Assembly: GCA_024683255.1 (NCBI GenBank)
Contig: JAIKYL010000033.1
Location: forward strand, 1-11,086
Length of the DNA: 11,086 nucleotides
Source: Bacteroidales bacterium
Lineage (GTDB): Bacteria; Bacteroidota; Bacteroidia; Bacteroidales; UBA932
Direction of reading: 5' to 3'
The translations under genes were made by a program, and so were the position numbers. Below the pieces are notes generated by a model. It made no database searches. It saw only the letters and a program-made list of their open reading frames with translations, and was not told the DNA's origin. This document shows, one piece after another, positions 1-7,728 of the stretch; the first letter of the stretch is position 1; each line of letters starts with the position of its first letter.

Positions 1-440
1 TTCTCCTGATAGGCTTCCGTCTGCTGGGCGTCCGGGGCCACCACTATGGTTCCATGGAAGTTTACCTGCGCCTCGCCGCCGGCAATGCCATTGAACAGTT
101 GGGTGCTCTTGCAGCCGGGCGAGCGGTGGTGCATCACCACCCGGAAGTTCACCTTTTCATCGGCCTTGCAAAGATACAGGCCTTTCAGGTGCGCCTGGGC
201 TCCCGGACCGCAGAGGTCCACGCTCACTTCAATGTCTTTTGACTCCCCCGGCAGCACCACGAACTGCAGGTTCAGTGTTTCACCGGCCTGCACTTGATAG
301 AGATTGCCGGTCAAGCCGGCAATGACGGGCTGCGTCAAGCCGGCAATGACGGGCTGTGTCAAGCCGGCAATGACGGGCTGCGTCATGCCCGGCACCGACC
401 GGGCATCTCCAAAAGGATCTATGTATTTTCCGTGTCCCAT
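1..440 (-). CDS. sufD: SufD, Fe-S cluster scaffold subunit (partial, 3' end off window)
   Basis: SufD partners SufB and the ATPase SufC in the cytosolic SufBC2D scaffold that builds Fe-S clusters. The window holds the first 146 codons. From about residue 48 onward the protein matches the SufD/SufB beta-helix core: a V-x-H-H stretch near residues 103-105, S-T-Q-L-F-N-G-I-A-G-G at 112-122, F-H-G at 128-130, and the A-Q-x-T-x-A-Y-Q block at 138-145. The Cys/His cluster-assembly residues known in E. coli SufD would lie beyond the left edge. The ATG at 440 lies four bases after the sufC stop, which indicates coupling. Residues 12-46 are encoded by a palindromic and tandem repeat and contain three copies of TQPVIAGL. 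A second in-frame ATG at 386 lies inside the repeat. Canonical SufD has a much longer N-terminal region before this core, so this is a short SufD form, which I believe also exists in other Bacteroidales. Confidence 0.88.
   Translation of the reverse strand, partial: MGHGKYIDPFGDARSVPGMTQPVIAGLTQPVIAGLTQPVIAGLTGNLYQVQAGETLNLQFVVLPGESKDIEVSVDLCGPGAQAHLKGLYLCKADEKVNFRVVMHHRSPGCKSTQLFNGIAGGEAQVNFHGTIVVAPDAQQTEAYQE
301..408. repeat. Composite palindromic repeat with three 24-bp tandem units inside sufD
   Basis: Three 24-bp units (311-334, 335-358, 359-382) each begin TCAAGCCGGCAATGACGGGC and differ at a single base (C to T at 357). A left hairpin has arms ATTGCCGG (303-310) and CCGGCAAT (316-323). 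A right hairpin has arms ATGCCCGG (385-392) and CCGGGCAT (399-406). The outer ends AGATTGCCGG and CCGGGCATCT are near-perfect inverted copies (8 of 10). Each unit is 8 codons, so sufD stays open through the whole array. The core resembles dispersed palindromic repeats I know from many bacterial genomes, which often produce spurious ORFs rich in KPAMTG or QAGNDG; two such ORFs exist on the plus strand here. Its mobility in this genome cannot be judged from one copy. Confidence 0.85.
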
Positions 441-444
441 GGGC

Positions 445-1188
445 CTAGAACTGGTCAAATCCATTGGTCTCAATGGCCTCTATGAGCTCCCGGCCGCCGG
501 TTTTTACAATCCGGCCGTCCTTAAGCACATGAACCACATCCGGCTGCACGTATTCCAGCAGCTTCTGGTAGTGCGTGACAATGATGGCGCTCTTTTCCGG
601 GCTCCTGAGGGCATTCACCCCATCGGCCACAATCTTGAGGGCATCCACGTCCAACCCGCTGTCCGTCTCGTCCAGGATGGAGAGCACGGGGTCCAGGAGG
701 GCCATCTGGAAGATTTCGTTGCGCTTCTTCTCGCCGCCGGAGAAGCCCACGTTCACCTCCCGCTTGGCAAATTCCGGCCTCATCTGCACAAAAGCCATCT
801 TTTCCTTCATGAGTTTGAGGAACTCCCCGGCCTTCATTTCCGGCAGGCCCTGCGCCTTGCGCTTGGCGTTCACAGCCGCCTTCATGAAGGCGGTGATGGT
901 AACCCCGGGAATCTCAATGGGATACTGGAAACTGAGGAACAGGCCTGCCCAGGCACGCTCTTCCGGCGCCATGGCCAGCAGGTCCTTACCCTGGTACAGC
1001 ACGGTCCCTTCCGTCACTTCATAGCCCGGTCGGCCCGTAAGGATGGCTCCCAGCGTGCTTTTTCCCGCCCCATTGGGTCCCATGATGGCATGCACCTCTC
1101 CCGGGCCTATCTCCAAGTCGATTCCTTTCAGGATTTCTTTGCCGTCTATCCCGGCATGCAGATTCTTTATTTTTAGCAAATCGCTCAT
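445..1188 (-). CDS. sufC: SufC, ABC-type ATPase of the Fe-S assembly scaffold
   Basis: SufC is the cytosolic ABC ATPase that drives conformational change in SufBC2D. The 247-residue product is normal for the family. It shows Walker A GPNGAGKST at 37-45, a Q-loop SFQYP with Gln88, the signature FSGGEKKR at 149-156, Walker B LSILDETDSGLD at 169-180 with the catalytic Glu174, and the switch His206 in VTHYQ. The SGGEKKRNE variant and the ILDETDSGLD box are typical of SufC rather than transporter ATPases, and no membrane partner is nearby. I chose the ATG at 1188, giving MSDLLKIKNL; a TTG two codons upstream also fits but is less likely. A 75-base spacer separates it from pnuC upstream, and sufD begins four bases after its stop. 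Confidence 0.96.
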   Translation of the reverse strand: MSDLLKIKNLHAGIDGKEILKGIDLEIGPGEVHAIMGPNGAGKSTLGAILTGRPGYEVTEGTVLYQGKDLLAMAPEERAWAGLFLSFQYPIEIPGVTITAFMKAAVNAKRKAQGLPEMKAGEFLKLMKEKMAFVQMRPEFAKREVNVGFSGGEKKRNEIFQMALLDPVLSILDETDSGLDVDALKIVADGVNALRSPEKSAIIVTHYQKLLEYVQPDVVHVLKDGRIVKTGGRELIEAIETNGFDQF

Positions 1189-1205
1189 AATCAATCTTTT
1201 ATACT

Positions 1206-1236
1206 AATACCCTGCTGTCAAAGTGCAGTAGGTATT
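1206..1236. other. Imperfect hairpin in the pnuC-sufC spacer
   Basis: The 75-base spacer 1189-1263 is AT-rich and holds an imperfect inverted repeat. AATACC (1206-1211) pairs with GGTATT (1231-1236), C1212 is bulged, and TGCTG (1213-1217) pairs with CAGTA (1226-1230). On the plus strand the mismatch is a G-U wobble; on the transcribed minus strand it is A-C, so the hairpin is weaker there. A short T-run follows on the plus strand only. It could be a weak terminator, a processing site or an RNA stability element between pnuC and sufC. I see no clear Bacteroidetes promoter box in this spacer. Confidence 0.4.
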
Positions 1237-1263
1237 TTAAGTAAATCATTACTAATCAACGCA

Positions 1264-1887
1264 TTAAGCTTTCTTGCGATACAGCTTTAGCCAACTGGCC
1301 AGCGACCAGAGGCCGTTCACCAGATACAGGGCGCACACTATGGGCATAAACACATTGCCCACGCTTATGTGCAGGATAATCTGCGTAATATTAACCACCA
1401 GCCAGGCTATCCAGCAGTCCCACTTCTTGAGGGCGCTCAACAGCTGAGCCAGCAGGATGAGGACGGTTACGCAGGAGTCCAGGTACGGGTGCGGATCGGA
1501 GGGGAAAAGCTGGTCCAGCGTCCAGCCCCACACGAAGGCCACCACCAATACCGCAGCCACGGCCATCGCACGTTCCGACCAGCCCAGCATACTTACCTTC
1601 AGGGATTTGCTGTCCTCCGAACTCTGTTCCGACGGCTTGGGATGCGTCCAGCGATAATGGCCCATGATGTTGATGGCCAGGGAAATGGGCTGGAGCAGCA
1701 GGCTGGCGTACAGGTTTTTGTTCCAGAACAGAAAGAAGAGGGCCGCCGTATACAGGTACCCCACCCAGAAGTTATACTTTGAGTTCCGGCCCGCCAGGAA
1801 TACGCAGGTGAGGCCCAGCAGGCTTGAAATCAAGTCCATGAGCAGCACCGGGCGGCCGGCAATGGTAAATATAATGGTGTCTAACAT
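1264..1887 (-). CDS. pnuC: PnuC-family vitamin precursor transporter
   Basis: PnuC proteins are SWEET-like inner-membrane facilitators, usually for nicotinamide riboside; related PnuT and PnuX carry thiamine or riboflavin. The 207-residue product is almost entirely hydrophobic, with about seven membrane segments. These include one near residues 13-33, an aromatic pair near 40-56 (NFWVGYLYTAALFFLFWNK), and a C-terminal set from about 106 to 200. The helix around 156-166 carries W-x-x-W-x-x-W-x-x-x-N, like the substrate-binding helix of PnuC. A short hydrophilic loop spans 82-98, and the tail is basic (KLYRKKA). It starts one base after the sufB stop, so it is probably translated with sufB. Substrate cannot be fixed from sequence. 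I saw no TPP or NAD riboswitch nearby, as expected for an internal operon gene. Confidence 0.85.
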   Translation of the reverse strand: MLDTIIFTIAGRPVLLMDLISSLLGLTCVFLAGRNSKYNFWVGYLYTAALFFLFWNKNLYASLLLQPISLAINIMGHYRWTHPKPSEQSSEDSKSLKVSMLGWSERAMAVAAVLVVAFVWGWTLDQLFPSDPHPYLDSCVTVLILLAQLLSALKKWDCWIAWLVVNITQIILHISVGNVFMPIVCALYLVNGLWSLASWLKLYRKKA

Positions 1888-1888
1888 A

Positions 1889-3331
1889 TTATCCTACAGA
1901 TCCTTCCAGTGATACTTGCAATAACTTTTGTGCCTCTACGGCAAATTCCATGGGGAGGCGGGAAAGCACTTCCCGCGCATACCCGTTAACAATCAGTCCC
2001 ACAGCCTCTTCCGGGCCAATCCCCCGCTGGTTGCAATAGAACAGCTGGTCCTCCGAAATCTTGGAAGTGGTGGCTTCGTGCTCCACCGTGGCGGTGGGAT
2101 TCTGGCTCTGGATGTCCGGGAAGGTATGGGCCCCGCAGCGGGAGCCGATGAGGAGGCTGTCGCATTGGGAGTAGTTCCTGGCACCCTCGGCCCCGCGCGC
2201 CATCCGCACCAGGCCCCGGTAGCTGTTCTGGCTCACGCCGGCCGATATACCCTTGGAAACAATCCGGCTCTTGGTACCCCGACCCAGATGGATCATCTTG
2301 GTGCCGGTATCGGCCTGCTGATGGTTGTTGGTCACGGCCACGGAGTAGAACTCGGATGACGAAAAATCGCCTTTGAGGATGGTGGAAGGGTATTTCCAAG
2401 TAATGGCCGACCCCGTTTCCACCTGCGTCCAGCTAAGATGAGAACCGCTGCCCTTGCAGATACCGCGCTTGGTAACCAGGTTCAGGATGCCGCCCTTGCC
2501 GTCGGCATCGCCGGGGTACCAGTTCTGGACGGTGGAATATTTCACATCGGCATCCTTTTCCACCACTATCTCCACCACAGCGGCGTGCAGTTGCTGCTCG
2601 TCGCGCATGGGGGCGGTGCAACCTTCCATGTAGGAAACGTAGGAGCCTTCATCGGCCACGATGAGTGTGCGTTCGAACTGGCCGGTGCCACGGGCGTTGA
2701 TGCGGAAATAGCTGGAAAGCTCCATGGGGCACTTCACGCCCTTGGGGATATAGCAGAAGGAGCCGTCGGAGAAAACGGCCGAATTTAGGGCGGCGAAATA
2801 GTTGTCACTGGCGGGCACCACGCTGGCCAGGTACTTCCGCACCAGGTCCGGGTGTTCCTTCACGGCTTCGGAGAAGCTGCAGAAGATAATACCCTTTTCG
2901 GCCAGCGTCTTCCGGAAGGTGGTTGTAACTGATACAGAGTCAAATACGGCATCCACCGCCACCACCCCGGCCAATACGTCCCGCTCCCGGAGGGGAATGC
3001 CCAGCTTGTCGAAGGTCTCGGCCAGCTTGGGGTCAATCTCCTTGGGACGGTCCTTGTCCTTCTTGGGCGCCGCAAAGTAGATAATGTCCTGGAAATCAAT
3101 TTCCGGCATATCCAGATGCGCCCAGTCCGGCATGGGCATGGCCTGCCACTTGCGCAGCGCGTCCAGGCGGAACTCCAGCAGCCACTGAGGCTCTTCCTTC
3201 CTGGCCGATATCATGCGCACAATCTCCTCGTTCAAGCCCTTAGGGATGAACTCCTGCTCCACGTCCGTCACAAAGCCTTCCTTGTACTCCCCGGAAGTGA
3301 ATTCCTGTATGATCTTGTCACTTTCCTTCAT
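1889..3331 (-). CDS. sufB: SufB, Fe-S cluster scaffold subunit
   Basis: SufB is the main scaffold subunit of SufBC2D, on which Fe-S clusters are assembled from sulfur delivered by SufS/SufE-type proteins. The product is 480 residues, normal for the family, and is highly conserved throughout. Visible blocks are the N-terminal [19 protein letters not shown], the [20 protein letters not shown] core, and the C-terminal [11 protein letters not shown]...CGAHTFP and [20 protein letters not shown]. Cys390, His418 and Glu419 (ATG numbering) correspond by motif and spacing to the E. coli catalytic Cys405, His433 and Glu434. I chose the ATG at 3331. A TTG seven codons upstream is open but lies within a 12-bp repeat of the preceding gene. 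The start overlaps the upstream lipoprotein gene by 14 bases, and the TAA stop is one base before pnuC, so translational coupling on both sides is likely. Confidence 0.97.
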   Translation of the reverse strand: MKESDKIIQEFTSGEYKEGFVTDVEQEFIPKGLNEEIVRMISARKEEPQWLLEFRLDALRKWQAMPMPDWAHLDMPEIDFQDIIYFAAPKKDKDRPKEIDPKLAETFDKLGIPLRERDVLAGVVAVDAVFDSVSVTTTFRKTLAEKGIIFCSFSEAVKEHPDLVRKYLASVVPASDNYFAALNSAVFSDGSFCYIPKGVKCPMELSSYFRINARGTGQFERTLIVADEGSYVSYMEGCTAPMRDEQQLHAAVVEIVVEKDADVKYSTVQNWYPGDADGKGGILNLVTKRGICKGSGSHLSWTQVETGSAITWKYPSTILKGDFSSSEFYSVAVTNNHQQADTGTKMIHLGRGTKSRIVSKGISAGVSQNSYRGLVRMARGAEGARNYSQCDSLLIGSRCGAHTFPDIQSQNPTATVEHEATTSKISEDQLFYCNQRGIGPEEAVGLIVNGYAREVLSRLPMEFAVEAQKLLQVSLEGSVG

Positions 3332-4352
3332 CGGCGTCAAAATCGGGGTCAAAATCAGGGTCGAAATAATAGTCTACCTCACCAAGCGGCATCTCTATGG
3401 GAGCTGCCTCCGTGCGGCTGCGGACGGCCACAAAGCCCAGTCCGCCGTTCACGTTGGTGGGAAGCGTGGTGGGCTCCACTATCACCTGGGAAGTATAACC
3501 GAAGTTCTCCAGGTTGTTGAGCGCGTTAAGATAGTTGAATTCCTCCCGCGAAATGGATTCCAGCCAAGGAACCAGCTGGGAGGTAACTATGGCGTAACGA
3601 GGGGTGAAATCTGCCGATAACGCATAATAGTAAGGATACAGCTGTTCCGAATTTATGGTTAGCCGGAGCGTATACTCCTGATCCCGGAACATCTCGTCGC
3701 TGAAGGCCAGGTAGGTCTTGTCCAGATCGAAGATGGACATGCCCGCCACGGCACCGCCCAGGACCGGGTCCTTGCTGCCGCTCATGGGCGTTTCATAAGT
3801 GGCGGGGATTTCATGCGTATTGCCGGCGGCATCCACCATGGTAATAAGGTAGTTTCCTGTGACGCCCACCCGGTAATAACTGTCGCCGGGCAAGTCCTTG
3901 AAGGTGATCTTCACCTGGAAAACTTCATAGGAATAATCCAGATCCCGCTCTATGGAACGGAGCGTATCCACGGCCGATATCACCGGACGGGTGGCCACAT
4001 CGGCCTGTGCCCAGGCATCCCAGGAGCCCTTTTGGGCCGATATTTTCACCTGGCTTCCCTCGGGGAAAGTGCCCTGGAAATAATACGGCGTGGCAATCCT
4101 GTCTTCGTCTTCTCCCTGCACGGCCGTGGCGAACGGTTTCCCGTCCACCATCACCGTCACGTGGGCCCCCTGAAGGGGTTTAATGGTGGCCTGATTGCTC
4201 TCGCTCAGATATATCACCTGCTGGTTTTCCTGCGCCAGCATCTGTGCATTCATCACCAACTGAGGAGTCACCTCGCCAAAATCAATATTAACCTTGTTGA
4301 TGCATCCTGCCGCAACAAAGGAAAGCGCAATCAAATATACAAGCTTCTTCAT
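3318..4352 (-). CDS. DUF4249-type outer-membrane lipoprotein
   Basis: The 344-residue product begins with a lipoprotein signal peptide: a basic start (MKK), a hydrophobic stretch and a lipobox ending VAAGC, with the lipidated Cys17. No acidic lipoprotein export signal follows the Cys (INKVNID), so surface exposure is not predicted from that signal. The body is beta-rich. The order of conserved blocks resembles DUF4249 proteins, which in Bacteroidota sit directly downstream of TonB-dependent receptors: an N-terminal LVMNAQ...YLSES segment, an Ig-like region, an F-x-V-K-I-T-F-K-D segment near 147-155, and a final [11 protein letters not shown] near 306-316. The gene starts five bases after the receptor stop. 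The C-terminus is an acidic tail ([13 protein letters not shown]) encoded by three 12-bp repeats. Ligand and exact role are unknown; partnership with the receptor is inferred from position and family habit. Confidence 0.82.
   Translation of the reverse strand: MKKLVYLIALSFVAAGCINKVNIDFGEVTPQLVMNAQMLAQENQQVIYLSESNQATIKPLQGAHVTVMVDGKPFATAVQGEDEDRIATPYYFQGTFPEGSQVKISAQKGSWDAWAQADVATRPVISAVDTLRSIERDLDYSYEVFQVKITFKDLPGDSYYRVGVTGNYLITMVDAAGNTHEIPATYETPMSGSKDPVLGGAVAGMSIFDLDKTYLAFSDEMFRDQEYTLRLTINSEQLYPYYYALSADFTPRYAIVTSQLVPWLESISREEFNYLNALNNLENFGYTSQVIVEPTTLPTNVNGGLGFVAVRSRTEAAPIEMPLGEVDYYFDPDFDPDFDADEGK
3331..3366. repeat. Three 12-bp tandem units at the lipoprotein/sufB junction
   Basis: On the plus strand the units are TCGGCGTCAAAA (3331-3342), TCGGGGTCAAAA (3343-3354) and TCAGGGTCGAAA (3355-3366). 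They encode the acidic [12 protein letters not shown] tail of the lipoprotein. The sufB ATG (3329-3331) touches the inner end of the array, so repeat expansion would lengthen the lipoprotein tail without altering sufB from that ATG. Confidence 0.75.
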
Positions 4353-4357
4353 AACGG

Positions 4358-6802
4358 TCAGAATTTATAGGTTATACTAAGGGAAGGCATGATGGGAAGG
4401 ATGGTCACCTTCTGCATCACGGGCTGTGTGTAATAAGTCCCGTCAGCGGCCCGGGCCGTCTCATAATCCACGTACACCAGGTTGGGATTCATGTTGTTGT
4501 AGAGGTTGTAAACGCTCACATTGAACACCCAGTGTGTACCGGCCAGGAAGTTCACGCCTAGATTGAGCCGATGGCTGGGCGGCAGGCGGTAGTTGTTCCG
4601 CTCTTCCACGAAATCGGCCTCCCGGAGGATTCCATAGCGGGTTCCGTTACGACCGGAATCGTAAATGAAATCCGGTGCCAGGACCACCGTCTGGCGGAGC
4701 GGGATGGTGGTGGTGCCGCCGCTGGCAAAGATCCAGGCGGCATTGAGCTCCACATGCTTGCCCAACTGGTAGCTCACATTGATGTTGAAATTGTGCCGAC
4801 GGTCGTACTTATAAGGGAAACGCCGTCCCAGGTTGATGGTACCGTCCGGGAAGATGCGGTCGCTCTTGGCCAGGGTGTACGCCACCCAGCCGGTGAGCTT
4901 GCCCTTGGTCTTCTGGGCCATGAGTTCCAAGCCGAATGCCCGGCCCTGGCCCATCTCCACCTTGCTTTCCCAGCCCATGCTGTTACCCAGGACAATGGTG
5001 CCGTCCTTGTACTCCAGCAGGTTGTCAATGTGCTTCCAGTAGCCCTCCAGTGAGAATTCCCAGCCCGGAAGGCCGTCAAAATAGATACCGGCCGATACCT
5101 GGTCCGACGTTACCGGCTTGATGTCCTTGGTAATGGGAACCCACAGGTCCAGCGGCAGGGAAATGGAGAAAGAACTTAGCAGGTGTACGTACTGCGCCAT
5201 CCGCGCATAACCAGCCTTGAAGGACAGACCGTTGTCCAGCGAATATTTGGCCGATAAGCGGGGCTGCAGGTTGAAATACGGCTTTCCGTCGGTGAGGAAC
5301 AGCGAGGCATACAGACCTGGATTCACCGTGAAATGACTGCCGATGGAGAAGTCGTCCTCGGCATAGAGCGCCATGTCGTGTCCCACATAAGATTCGTAGG
5401 GGCTGCGATAGTTCAGGCCCTCTCCGTTGGTCTGTTCATTGATGCTTTCGCTCATCACGGCCGTGAGGGTTTCCGGCACAAAGGTGTGGTAAGTGTATTC
5501 CGCACCGAACTTTATCAGATGTGCGGGCGTGGGCACATAGTCGAAGTCCAGCTTTGCGCTCCAGTCCCGGATGCCGGAATTGTAGTCCACGTCAAACTGC
5601 ACTTTTTCGTCGTTCTGCTCCGTCCTCAGGCCCATGTGCATGAGCATCTTGTACTGGTTGAAGGCAACCGTTGTATTGGAGAAAAGCTTGTTGGAGAAAA
5701 TGTGGTTCCAGCGCAGTGAGGCCACGTTATTGCCCCAGCCGATGCTCATGTCCGTGCGGAAGAAGTAATTGGTGGGGACATCTTCAATATCGGCAAAGAT
5801 CTGGGTATTTGAACCGTCTTCCTCAAAGTTGAGACCCATTTTGTCCAGGCCGCTGTAGCCGCCCAGGAAGAAGCGATCCTTGTCGGAAAGGCGCCAGGTA
5901 ATCTTGCCGGAAAGGTCGTAGAAGAAGTAGTTGCCATATCGGCCTTTTCCCATGACGGCGCGGATGATGGGGTCGTAGAGCAGCGTATGCAGGCCGCGGC
6001 CACTGATGGAATAGCTCAGGCGGTCCTTCAAGATGGGTCCTTCCAGATGAAGCTTCTCCGTAAGGGCGCCGATGCCCACGCTGCCGTGCGTTTCCTTCAT
6101 GTTACCGTCGTTGGTGCGGATGTCCACGATGGACGATACTCTGCCGCCGTAACGCGCCGGGAAGGAGCCCTTGTACAGGGTTACCTTTTTCACCGCTTCC
6201 GTCTGGAAAACGGAGAGGATGCCCAGCATGTGGTCCACGTTATAAATGGGCACGCCGTCCAGCAGGACCAGGTTCTCATCGGAACCACCGCCGCGGACGT
6301 AAAGGCCTGTGAATCCCTCGTTTCCGCCCTGGACACCCGGCATAAGCTGGATGGCTTTCAACACATCGGCCTCACCAAAGACCACCGGCGTGTTCTTAAT
6401 CTGGTTCAGGGGGATGTCAATGGCACCCAGGTAGGTGGACTGGATGCCGGCGTCCTTCTGTGCCACCACCACCGCCTCTTCCAGGGAGGCCGACGGGGTA
6501 AGGATAATGTTGATGGTGGTATCCCGCTGGAGATTCAGTTCCACCGTCTCACTGGAATAGCCCACATAGCTGTACTGCAGCGTTGTGGCTCCTCTGGGGA
6601 TGGTGAGCGTATAATAGCCGTACACATTGGTTACGGCTCCGGTTGGCGTCTTTGCACCGTTGGCCAGCAGCACGCCGGCGCCCAGGAGGGTTTCTCCGCT
6701 ATCGGCGTCCGTGATGTAGCCGCTCACCGTGGCTGTACCCCGCTGCGCCCCAGCCGACCAGGCCAGGGATAACAAGGCAAGAATAAACAATAATCTCTTC
6801 AC
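4358..6802 (-). CDS. TonB-dependent outer-membrane receptor with carboxypeptidase-like N-terminal domain
   Basis: This is an energised outer-membrane importer of the SusC/CirA type. The 814-residue product has a signal peptide (MKRLLFILALLSLAWSAGAQ, cleavage near residue 19-20). A CarboxypepD_reg-like domain spans about 22-105 (VSGYITDADSGETLLGAGV, YGYYTLTIPRG). A TonB-box-like LEEAVVVA lies at 107-114. The plug domain spans about 118-235 and includes LYVRGGGSDENLVLLDGVPIYN and FPARYGGRVSSIVDIRT. A long beta-barrel ends in the aromatic C-terminus SITYKF, as expected for BAM-assembled proteins. The start is GTG, two bases after the aroC stop; no ATG precedes the signal peptide. The downstream lipoprotein starts five bases after the stop. 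Substrate is unknown. Adjacency to suf and pnuC makes an iron complex or a vitamin conceivable, but that is only context. Confidence 0.93.
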   Translation of the reverse strand: MKRLLFILALLSLAWSAGAQRGTATVSGYITDADSGETLLGAGVLLANGAKTPTGAVTNVYGYYTLTIPRGATTLQYSYVGYSSETVELNLQRDTTINIILTPSASLEEAVVVAQKDAGIQSTYLGAIDIPLNQIKNTPVVFGEADVLKAIQLMPGVQGGNEGFTGLYVRGGGSDENLVLLDGVPIYNVDHMLGILSVFQTEAVKKVTLYKGSFPARYGGRVSSIVDIRTNDGNMKETHGSVGIGALTEKLHLEGPILKDRLSYSISGRGLHTLLYDPIIRAVMGKGRYGNYFFYDLSGKITWRLSDKDRFFLGGYSGLDKMGLNFEEDGSNTQIFADIEDVPTNYFFRTDMSIGWGNNVASLRWNHIFSNKLFSNTTVAFNQYKMLMHMGLRTEQNDEKVQFDVDYNSGIRDWSAKLDFDYVPTPAHLIKFGAEYTYHTFVPETLTAVMSESINEQTNGEGLNYRSPYESYVGHDMALYAEDDFSIGSHFTVNPGLYASLFLTDGKPYFNLQPRLSAKYSLDNGLSFKAGYARMAQYVHLLSSFSISLPLDLWVPITKDIKPVTSDQVSAGIYFDGLPGWEFSLEGYWKHIDNLLEYKDGTIVLGNSMGWESKVEMGQGRAFGLELMAQKTKGKLTGWVAYTLAKSDRIFPDGTINLGRRFPYKYDRRHNFNINVSYQLGKHVELNAAWIFASGGTTTIPLRQTVVLAPDFIYDSGRNGTRYGILREADFVEERNNYRLPPSHRLNLGVNFLAGTHWVFNVSVYNLYNNMNPNLVYVDYETARAADGTYYTQPVMQKVTILPIMPSLSITYKF

Positions 6803-6804
6803 TA

Positions 6805-7728
6805 CTAACTATTTAAATCGGCCAGCACTATGGCGGCCATGGCTTCTACAATGACGGGGGTTCGGAGGGCAAAGCACACGTCGTGTCGACCGGGGATGCC
6901 CGCCTTGGCAATGCTGGCGGTGGGTTTGAAGGCCACGCGGAACACCAGCGGATTTCCGTTGGTAATACCGCCGTTCGCCCCGCCGGCGTGGTTGGTAACG
7001 GGAACGCCGTCCGCTCCAAAGGCGTCGTTGTGCTCCGAGCCCTTCATCCGGGCCGATGCAAAACCGTCGCCGAATTCAATGCCCCGCACGCCCGGAATGG
7101 CAAAAACGGCATGGGCCAGGCGCGATTCCACGCTATCCCAGAAGGGTTCTCCCAGCCCGGCGGGCACACCGCTCACCCTGCATTCCACCACGGCGCCCAG
7201 GGAATCTCCCTCGGCCCGGGTCTTTTCTATGAGGGCCGGCCATTCCCCGCTTTGGGGATTACCGCCCATTTCCAGCATCTCTGCTTCATAGCGGTAAGGG
7301 GCCATCTTTTTGGCGACAACACCGGCGGCTACAATGCCCACGGTGAGGCGTCCGGAGAAGTGTCCGCCGCCCCTGGGGTCGTTGAAGCCTTCGAATTTAA
7401 TCTTTGCCGTCTGGTCGGCATGACCGGGACGGGGGTTGTCCTTTAGCGCGGCATAATCCTGGCTACGGGTATTCTCGTTCTTGAACAGGATGGTAAGGGG
7501 AGCACCGGTGGTGTGGCCTTCAAATACGCCGGAGATGATTTCCGGCATATCGGCTTCCACCCGGGGGGTGGTGCCAGGCGCGCCGGCCCTGCGGCGGGCC
7601 AGATCGGCCTGGAAATCTTCCGCAGTAAGCGGCAGACCGGGCTTTACGCCGTCCACCACAACGCCCACATAAGGGCCGTGGGACTCGCCGAAGATGCTTA
7701 CTCTGAATTTGTTACCAAATGTATTCAT
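6805..7728 (-). CDS. aroC: Chorismate synthase, short form
   Basis: This FMN-dependent enzyme makes chorismate from EPSP, the last shikimate step. The family signatures are visible: FGESHG at 13-18 with His17, RRRAG at 45-49, RSQDY at 88-92, NPRPGHAD with His103, DPRGGGHFSGRLT at 117-129, GDSLG at 174-178, GLGEPFWDSV at 191-200, GIEFGDGF at 216-223, GGITNG at 253-258, and GRHD with Asp283 followed by PVIVEAMAA. At 307 residues it is about 50 shorter than the usual 350-400. The missing part is mostly between residues 142 and 172, with a short C-terminus. HFSGRLT replaces the more common RASARET; as I recall, this variant is typical of the shorter clostridial type. It overlaps the aroDA stop by ATGA (7725-7728), so the two are probably translationally coupled. 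All catalytic residues I know are present, so it should be active. Confidence 0.95.
   Translation of the reverse strand: MNTFGNKFRVSIFGESHGPYVGVVVDGVKPGLPLTAEDFQADLARRRAGAPGTTPRVEADMPEIISGVFEGHTTGAPLTILFKNENTRSQDYAALKDNPRPGHADQTAKIKFEGFNDPRGGGHFSGRLTVGIVAAGVVAKKMAPYRYEAEMLEMGGNPQSGEWPALIEKTRAEGDSLGAVVECRVSGVPAGLGEPFWDSVESRLAHAVFAIPGVRGIEFGDGFASARMKGSEHNDAFGADGVPVTNHAGGANGGITNGNPLVFRVAFKPTASIAKAGIPGRHDVCFALRTPVIVEAMAAIVLADLNS

Noticed and set aside
301..408. CRISPR-like array
   Set aside because: The 24-bp units are directly adjacent with no spacers, lie within a coding frame, and there are no cas genes nearby.
304..1176. 290-residue plus-strand open frame covering the sufC region
   Set aside because: It is antisense to sufC, has no recognisable domain, and its N-terminus is only the translated tandem repeat.
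1189..1263. Thiamine or NAD-related riboswitch associated with pnuC
   Set aside because: The spacer lies downstream of pnuC, is only 75 bases, and shows no TPP or preQ1 type conserved core; upstream of pnuC there is only one base.
3332..3352. TTG start of sufB seven codons upstream of the ATG
   Set aside because: The added residues (TTG-encoded MTPILTP) derive from the repeat of the overlapping gene and do not resemble SufB N-termini; the ATG at 3331 gives the expected start.
5987..6772. 261-residue plus-strand open frame opposite the TonB receptor, and similar long plus-strand frames opposite sufB and aroA
   Set aside because: They are shadows of high-GC minus-strand genes; low-complexity His/Gly/Val composition and no family motifs.
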